Positions 58,425-64,000 of a stretch of 64,000 bases of DNA are shown in pieces. The position numbers and the translations under genes were made by a program. Position 1 is the stretch's first letter. Each line of letters opens with the position of its first letter. Source of the DNA: Citrobacter portucalensis (GTDB lineage: Bacteria; Pseudomonadota; Gammaproteobacteria; Enterobacterales; Enterobacteriaceae); assembly GCF_002042885.1 (NCBI RefSeq), contig NZ_MVFY01000008.1, positions 1 to 64,000 of the forward strand. Direction: 5' to 3'. The notes below the pieces were generated by a model, which ran no database searches, was not told where the DNA came from, and saw only the letters and a program-made list of their open reading frames with translations.

Positions 58425-59819
58425 TTAGCGGGACTTACGACGCAGCAGTTTGAAGGTAACAAACAGGAACAGGATCCACACCGGCAGCAGGATAGCTGAC
58501 AGGCGCATCTCATCCATCGTACACATCAGCACCAGAATCATTCCAAGGAAAGCAATACACAGGTAGTTCCCTGCCGGATACAGCAGCGCTTTAAACTGCG
58601 TGTCACGTCCCTTACGACGCATCGCCGCCCGGAATCGCAGATGTGCCAGGCAGATCATAATCCAGTTCAGCAGCAGCGTCGCCACCACCAGCGCCATCAG
58701 CAGGCTAAAGGCCTTTTGCGGCAGCACATAGTTGATGAGTACCACCAGCGACGTAATAGCACCGGAAAGGATCAGTGAGTTCACCGGTACGCCGCGACGG
58801 CTGACGCGGGTTAAGAACTTCGGCGCGTTACCCTGAACCGAAAGACCAAACAGCATGCGGCTGTTAGAGTAGACGCCACTGTTATACACCGACAGCGAAG
58901 CCACCAGGATGACAAAGTTCAGCGCAGAAGCCACTACGTTGCTGTCGAGATTATGGAAAATCATTACGAACGGGCTGCTGTTGGATTTCACTTCCACCCA
59001 CGGGTACAGCGCCAACAGCACCACCAGAGAACCGATGTAAAACAGCAGAATACGGTACACCACCTGGTTTACCGCCTTTGGAATGCTTTTCTGTGGATCC
59101 TGCGCTTCCGCGGCAGTAATCCCGATAAGCTCCAGCCCGCCAAAGGAGAACATAATCACTGCCAGCGACAGAATTAATCCGTTCCAGCCGGTAGCAAAAA
59201 AGCCGTTGTAACGCCACAAGTTATCGATGCTTGCATGTTCCCCGCCGTTACCGGAAAACAGCATCCACACGCCAAAACCAATCATGCCGATAATGGCCAG
59301 TACTTTAATCAGCGCAAACCAGAATTCCGTTTCGCCATACAGACGTACGTTGACCAGATTGACGGCGTTGATGATCACGAAGAATGCCGCGGCCCAAATC
59401 CAGGTTGGAACATCGGGCAACCAGTACTGCATGTAGATCCCTGCCGCTGTCAGTTCTGCCATGCCGACCAGCACAAACATCACCCAGTAGTTCCAGCCGG
59501 ACAGAAAACCCGCGAACGGTCCCCAGTATTTATAGGCAAAATGGGCAAACGATCCGGAAACGGGTTCTTCGACCACCATTTCGCCCAGTTGACGCATAAT
59601 CAAAAAAGCGATGATCCCGGCAACGCCGTAACCCAGTAACACCGCAGGCCCCGCCATCTGAATAGCCGGGCCAATGCCCAAAAACAGGCCGGTACCAATT
59701 GCGCCGCCCAGCGCAATTAACTGAATATGGCGGTTTTGCAACCCTCGTTGAAGCGTCGGCTCGTTCGTCGACGCGGCATCAGACACGCTGGTGTCAGATG
59801 CAGTTGACGCGTTTTTCAC
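58425..59819 (-). CDS. pheP: Phenylalanine permease PheP
   Basis: A 464-residue amino acid permease (E. coli 458) with about 12 membrane segments. LIALGGAIGTGLFLGIGPAI is the family N-terminal motif. The GTG at 59819 aligns with the E. coli MKNAST start and has AGGGGAAGGG upstream. In-frame ATGs at 59864 and 59921 would give longer N-termini (479 or 498 residues) without E. coli counterpart. Imports phenylalanine with protons. Confidence 0.93.
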   Translation of the reverse strand: MKNASTASDTSVSDAASTNEPTLQRGLQNRHIQLIALGGAIGTGLFLGIGPAIQMAGPAVLLGYGVAGIIAFLIMRQLGEMVVEEPVSGSFAHFAYKYWGPFAGFLSGWNYWVMFVLVGMAELTAAGIYMQYWLPDVPTWIWAAAFFVIINAVNLVNVRLYGETEFWFALIKVLAIIGMIGFGVWMLFSGNGGEHASIDNLWRYNGFFATGWNGLILSLAVIMFSFGGLELIGITAAEAQDPQKSIPKAVNQVVYRILLFYIGSLVVLLALYPWVEVKSNSSPFVMIFHNLDSNVVASALNFVILVASLSVYNSGVYSNSRMLFGLSVQGNAPKFLTRVSRRGVPVNSLILSGAITSLVVLINYVLPQKAFSLLMALVVATLLLNWIMICLAHLRFRAAMRRKGRDTQFKALLYPAGNYLCIAFLGMILVLMCTMDEMRLSAILLPVWILFLFVTFKLLRRKSR

Positions 59820-59965
59820 GCCCTTCCCCTGTGTGGTTTTTATTGAAGGGGCTTCTTTTAACATTTCAACCTGGTTGTCGCAAGGCGCAATCGATTGGAT
59901 ACGCCGGGCTTCCTTGCCCAACGCACCGAGGCTCGGGAGAAAAACAATAGAAAGAAGGCGAGCTG

Positions 59966-61051
59966 TTATTGTTTATTCAGGTCAATACGTACCACTTTGT
60001 CTGGCGCAGACGTAGAGTGGTCTTTATTAAATTTCTGTTTCACGGTGACAAACAGGGTTTGCCCATCCGCCGAGAGCAGCAAGCTGTTAGGGTTAGGTGG
60101 TAAATCCCAGCTTTTCTTCACGCTGTAATCGGTCGCATTCAGGCTGAGCAATTTCCCTGAATCACGCTGGGTAATATAGATTTCGTTGCGTTTTGCGTTA
60201 AATTTCACTGCCAGCGAATCACCCACATCCAATTTTTTCAGCAGCTTACCAGTATGGATATCCAGCACCAGGGTAGTCTTCGCTTTCGAGTTGTCGGTGA
60301 CAAACAGGCGACCCGTTTGTGCGTCCTCCGTCATATTCAGCAACAGCGCAGGTTGTTCTCCCAGCGGTTGCCAGCGTTTTTCTACGCGCTGATTACGCGG
60401 GTTGATAACAAGAATTTCACCGCCGCCGTTAGCTGCATAAATTCGCTGCGTCACTTCTGAATAATGCAGTCCGGTCATCCATTTACCCGTATTTTTAATG
60501 CGGGTTTTTAGCTTCAGGGTTTCAGCGTCAACCACCCAAATCACCGCCGGATCCGCCACGGCACCAATATAGAGCAAACCGTTATGCAGCAGCACCTGGC
60601 GCGCACCATACGGGAAACCTTCTGGGTTACGTTCCGGGAACAGTACGCGATTTTTCACTTTGCCGTCAGCGGTATTCAGCGCGCTCAGGCCACCATCCAG
60701 TGAGTTGGTGACATACACTGTTTTACCGTCCGGCGAGATAGCCATACCAAAGTTTTTCATATCGGTATGACTCAAGCCGAGCGTTTTAAGCGTTTTTGGA
60801 TCCAGCTTGTAAACCACGCCGCCCTGCACATCTTTAAATCCTTCGGCGCTGGCAACGTACAACGCATCCCCTGCCGGGCTAAGCGCCATTTCATATAACC
60901 CATCCGCCAGCGCGCGTTGTTGCACATCACTGACGGCAGGTTGCGCTGTTTTTTCCGTAACGCTGGCGTTGCTGGCTGGCGTGGTATGCGCCGCACAACC
61001 GCTTAACGCCGCAGCAATCAGCAATGCCAACGCGGATGTTGTTTTTTTCAT
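59966..61051 (-). CDS. YncE-like beta-propeller lipoprotein, iron-regulated
   Basis: A 361-residue predicted lipoprotein: signal peptide with lipobox LSGC (Cys19), then about seven repeated blades of the YncE/YVTN type (MALSPAGDALYVASAEG, MAISPDGKTVYVTNS, LLLSADGQTLFVTVK). E. coli YncE is a 353-residue secreted propeller that binds DNA and is iron-regulated. A Fur box lies upstream here, which links this gene to iron limitation. Being lipidated differs from YncE. AAGGAT precedes the ATG. Confidence 0.88.
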   Translation of the reverse strand: MKKTTSALALLIAAALSGCAAHTTPASNASVTEKTAQPAVSDVQQRALADGLYEMALSPAGDALYVASAEGFKDVQGGVVYKLDPKTLKTLGLSHTDMKNFGMAISPDGKTVYVTNSLDGGLSALNTADGKVKNRVLFPERNPEGFPYGARQVLLHNGLLYIGAVADPAVIWVVDAETLKLKTRIKNTGKWMTGLHYSEVTQRIYAANGGGEILVINPRNQRVEKRWQPLGEQPALLLNMTEDAQTGRLFVTDNSKAKTTLVLDIHTGKLLKKLDVGDSLAVKFNAKRNEIYITQRDSGKLLSLNATDYSVKKSWDLPPNPNSLLLSADGQTLFVTVKQKFNKDHSTSAPDKVVRIDLNKQ

Positions 61052-61096
61052 AGTCGGGATCCTTACCAGAAGTAATACAGGGAGTTAATAACAAAA

Positions 61097-61121
61097 GAGA
61101 ATGAGAACTATACGCATTATC
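61097..61121 (-). promoter_or_regulatory. Fur boxes before the YncE-like gene
   Basis: GAGAACTATACGCATTATC (61103–61121) matches the Fur consensus at 14 of 19. A second register six bases away (61097–61115) matches at about 12. The 6-base offset resembles the strong entS/fepD site. The site lies 46–70 bases before the ATG. Confidence 0.7.
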
Positions 61122-61350
61122 TTTACTGAATCAAGAATAATTACCCGAGAGTAAAAAACATGAAACAGAGGTTTGAAGATGCAGACAGGTGCGCGCGACT
61201 TCCGGTTTTTCATAATTACAGTGAATTATTCTGGACGAAAAGGCATCGCAGGCCACAGAATGCGCTTTACTGTTTTTCTAACATTTTCAAACGGGTGAAC
61301 CTGTTGTACTTCAGCCACTCGTTTTTTAGCCAGGCCAGGCAACGACTGTC

Positions 61351-62526
61351 ATGAATAAGATCATCAAACGACTGGAAATCGTCAAAAGCGCTATTGAACT
61401 GGAAGATGAGGAGATTATTTTCCAGCAGGTGGCGCATCTTAAAAATGAGCCTTTGTCAGTCGTACCTGGCACCATTGTGCAGGCGATCGAAGAACGACGC
61501 TTTGGTGATGCCCTGCGTGAAATCTCGGCCTGGCTGCAATCTCAACGGGCAGTCTCTACGTGGCAGGATCCCGCCATTGCCGCCAGTAAGCTGGAACTCA
61601 AAGCACTCGAAACACAGCTGCGTGACCTGATAGATAAGCGCAACACGCGCATTCAAATCCTCGATGATTTCAACGATCTGTATCACCTTCGTCTTGGACC
61701 GCTGATGAGCCGCATTCTCGAACTGCGTAAACAGCTCGCCGCCAGTGCCCAGCGCAAACAGGAAGCGGAGCGAAAACGCCGGGAAAAAGACTATCAATCC
61801 TGTCAGCACTATATTTCCCAGGCTGTTGATCAACTGGCCAGGCTCAAGCAGCACTGGATGAACCAGAATTCAGATTCGCGCGAATCGGTGGAAACACGCC
61901 AACGTATTCAGCAGCAAACTGAACTGATTACCGCCCTGCTGGCGGAGATTCGTGAGCTGGAAAACGACTTTTCTCGCCAGGATGACAGCGCAACCCGTCA
62001 GGCACAGGAAGAGGCCAGCCATGAATATGATGAATATCAGGAGCAGCAGCAGGATGCACAGCATCGTTTTAGCCGTGACCAGCGGCTTTCCTCTGATGAA
62101 CGTAATGAGTTAAAACGCCTGTGGCGTCAGGCAAGCCGTCTTTGCCACCCGGACGTGGTAGCCGATGATCTGAAAGAGAAAGCGCATCAGATGATGGTGC
62201 AGCTTAACCAGGCGCGCCAAAATGCCGATCTTGCCGCCGTCCGGGCGCTACTGACTCAATTGCAAAGCGGCCTCGAACCGATGATGGCGAGTGACCGATT
62301 GAACGATTTGCAGCATTTACGCAGCAAAATACAGCAGCTCAGAGAACAAATTAACGCGCTGCTCAAAGAGATTACCGAACTGGAAGCCGAGAACGCCTGG
62401 CGGCTTGCCACCTCCGTGACTGATAAAGAAGCCTACTTCTCCGATCAACAACGGGCGCTTACGGAAATCCGCAATACGCTGGAACAGCAGGTGCATCAGG
62501 TTGAACAGGAACTGTTGGCGGGCTAA
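61351..62526 (+). CDS. Coiled-coil J-domain protein
   Basis: 391 residues dominated by Glu/Gln/Arg/Lys/Leu-rich heptads (about 75–240 and 315–390) with a central partial J domain. The HPD tripeptide is at 266–268 in LWRQASRLCHPDVV, followed by a helix III-like segment. J domains stimulate DnaK ATPase, but here the J domain is internal and flanked by coiled coils, so a specialised co-chaperone or structural role is possible. No gene symbol recognised. It stands alone, divergent from the YncE-like gene. Confidence 0.82.
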   Translation: MNKIIKRLEIVKSAIELEDEEIIFQQVAHLKNEPLSVVPGTIVQAIEERRFGDALREISAWLQSQRAVSTWQDPAIAASKLELKALETQLRDLIDKRNTRIQILDDFNDLYHLRLGPLMSRILELRKQLAASAQRKQEAERKRREKDYQSCQHYISQAVDQLARLKQHWMNQNSDSRESVETRQRIQQQTELITALLAEIRELENDFSRQDDSATRQAQEEASHEYDEYQEQQQDAQHRFSRDQRLSSDERNELKRLWRQASRLCHPDVVADDLKEKAHQMMVQLNQARQNADLAAVRALLTQLQSGLEPMMASDRLNDLQHLRSKIQQLREQINALLKEITELEAENAWRLATSVTDKEAYFSDQQRALTEIRNTLEQQVHQVEQELLAG

Positions 62527-63143
62527 GCCCTATCAGCAATAGCAATCAGAAAAAATAACCTCTTCAAGTGAGTTTTTAAAATTAAGCACAAAAAGCCAAA
62601 AATAGGATAATTCCCTAAAAAATTCACAACACTAAGAATTATCAACCTGAATACTCGAGTTTCAGGTCGATAACTGCAAATTTAGCGATATTTCTCTCTT
62701 CTCCTCGACGCCCCTTCTCTTTGCCCTGGTCTTGATTAAGAATTCTCCTACCCACCAGTAAGCCCATTAAGAAAAACGGGTATCCATCTGAAATATAATG
62801 TTTTTCATGTAAATTCCCTCCAAAACAGATAGGAATACCCTGTCTTTATAGAAACCACTCAATCATTATTCATGCGATTCATAAGCGAAATCTATCAATC
62901 ATTTACGCAGAGCTGAAATAAACGATTTATCTTAAATTTTAACAAAGTGTAATATCTACTTTAAGAATAGTTAATGATTCTAATAAATACAGAGAATATC
63001 TGTTTAATCTGGAATTAATAAGGATACGTTCACAGCACAGAACGTAATACGAGATTTAATTAACATTTCACGCGTCGCAAGAAACTCTTTTTTAACCTAC
63101 AAAAAGAGGCGACTGCTTGCACCAAAATTTCAAGGAGATCGTT
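62527..63143. other. AT-rich gene-poor region
   Basis: Of this 617-base stretch little is coding. It contains an imperfect inverted repeat (GGGTATCC-ATCTG at 62778–62790 against CAGATAGGAATACCC at 62826–62840) and the AT-rich promoter area of the LuxR-type gene. No convincing gene, RNA or mobile-element end was seen. The composition suggests acquired or decayed DNA bound by H-NS (inference). Confidence 0.5.
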
Positions 63144-63722
63144 ATGTCAAAGGCTATTTTTTTGGGTGACTCAATTTACCCTTGGCTAGGCATGCGAGAA
63201 ATCCTACGTGGCTCATCATTATATATTGATATCGCGTATTACTCCTCCCAGACGCTCTCTGCTGTCAAAATGCTTCCTTATGAAACGGATTGCATCATCA
63301 TTAATCCTGACAAATCAGATTTTTTAAAATATGCCAGGATTATCCGCAACATGGCTTTACGACCTGTCACCAAAATTATTGTTTTGGCAGATGAAGCTAC
63401 TTTTACTCTTTTTCAAACCGTTTGTGGGAAGAACATGCTGTTTCTTGATCAAGATGCCAGTCTTGATCGGCTACACCATGCCGTTACACGTATCACAAAA
63501 AACAATAACCAACAAAATATCAAAGCATTACACAACAAGATCACAGCAAACGAATTCAACGTAATGATGATGCTTGCCCGAGGATGGTCACTGACACAAA
63601 TCGCCGGGGCATCACAAAAAAGTGAAAAAACCATCGGGGCGTACAAAAGCAATATTGCCAGAAAACTCGGCAAAAATAACACCCGGCTCAAGTACACCAT
63701 TTCTCACTATAGCCAGCCGTAA
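63144..63722 (+). CDS. LuxR/FixJ-type helix-turn-helix regulator
   Basis: A 192-residue protein with a C-terminal LuxR-type helix-turn-helix (about 135–180, LMMLARGWSLTQIAGASQKSEKTIGAYKSNI, split across the turn). The N-terminal half resembles a degenerate receiver as in BglJ, YjjQ and RcsB relatives. The ATG at 63144 follows AAGGAG; a TTG start nine codons earlier is not supported. It lies 197 bases before an autotransporter gene on the same strand, which it may control. Confidence 0.82.
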   Translation: MSKAIFLGDSIYPWLGMREILRGSSLYIDIAYYSSQTLSAVKMLPYETDCIIINPDKSDFLKYARIIRNMALRPVTKIIVLADEATFTLFQTVCGKNMLFLDQDASLDRLHHAVTRITKNNNQQNIKALHNKITANEFNVMMMLARGWSLTQIAGASQKSEKTIGAYKSNIARKLGKNNTRLKYTISHYSQP

Positions 63723-63919
63723 CTGACTTATTTAAGGACAATTATCACGGTTATTATTTAAAAAAAGTTTTCTTTCGACTCGCTTTTTAATTCCGCATCG
63801 CACGGAAGGAAACCCTATTCCCAAAAATCTATTACCGGGTAGCACATCCGCGTGCCAACCATAGCCAACAACTCAATGTATTAACACATGCATAACAGGA
63901 ATGTAGACGAGGGTTATAT

Positions 63920-64000
63920 ATGAACAAAGTTTACAGCATTATTTGGAACGCGGCGCTCGGTATCTGGGTGGTCGTTTCTGAATTAACCAAAGGAAAGAAA
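63920..64000 (+). CDS. N-terminus of a second autotransporter (cut by window end)
   Basis: 27 codons, [10 protein letters not shown]...ELTKGKK, form an extended signal peptide region characteristic of large AidA-type autotransporters and some trimeric adhesins. The pattern matches residues 1–25 of the first autotransporter at 7340 (MNKCYRIVWN...SELSQG). GAGGG at 63909–63913 is a good ribosome binding site. The remainder lies beyond the window. Confidence 0.85.
   Translation, partial: MNKVYSIIWNAALGIWVVVSELTKGKK

Overview
The window is chromosomal DNA from a member of the Enterobacteriaceae. Its backbone is the ybdN–ybdM–ybdL–ybdH–ybdD–cstA–enterobactin–ybdK–ybdJ–ybdF–nfsB–ybdG–pheP segment known from E. 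coli, at near-identical protein lengths and in the reverse of the usual map orientation. The romA-ramA / ramR block next to ybdJ and ybdF is typical of Citrobacter, Enterobacter and Klebsiella and is absent from E. coli. I infer a Citrobacter-like organism, but no rRNA or other species marker is present. I saw no tRNA, rRNA, IS element, phage gene or CRISPR array.

Layout. 1–4700 holds ybdN/ybdM (PP-loop and ParB-like pair), then the divergent ybdL and ybdH genes sharing tandem MetJ boxes, then ybdD. 4700–6850 is cstA, with CsrA-type GGA motifs at its start codon. 7340–11749 is an AidA-type autotransporter inserted between cstA and entH. 11788–32009 is the complete enterobactin system: synthesis (entC, entE, entB, entA, entH, entF, ybdZ, entD), export (entS), outer-membrane receptor (fepA), periplasmic and inner-membrane uptake (fepB, fepD, fepG, fepC), esterase (fes) and the Wzz-like fepE. 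Fur boxes sit at the three divergent promoters entC/fepB, entS/fepD and fes/fepA. 

32097–45707 is an accessory sugar island placed directly after entD. It encodes an RbsB/A/C-type ABC importer with a DUF2291 lipoprotein, a GPH-family symporter, a cytoplasmic GH140/apiosidase-like hydrolase, a SorC-family regulator, a split transketolase, an isomerase of the fucose/arabinose type and an FGGY kinase. Together these match the transketolase route of D-apiose catabolism: apioside or apiose uptake, hydrolysis, isomerisation to apulose, phosphorylation, then transketolase cleavage to central intermediates. A shared palindrome of the form TGAATA-N2-TATTCA lies at all the transcription units and is probably the operator of the SorC regulator. 

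45759–47456 encodes an unusual fusion of a GNAT acetyltransferase to an HSL-type esterase. 47599–53749 returns to backbone genes and contains the multidrug-resistance regulators ramA and ramR with a clear RamR operator. 53753–58309 is a LacI-regulated three-gene set (oxidoreductase, TIM-barrel isomerase/epimerase, MFS permease) with two identical operators. 58425–62526 carries pheP, a probably Fur-controlled YncE-like lipoprotein and a coiled-coil J-domain protein. The end of the window has an AT-rich gene-poor stretch, a LuxR-type regulator and the first 27 codons of a second autotransporter with the same type of extended signal peptide as the first.
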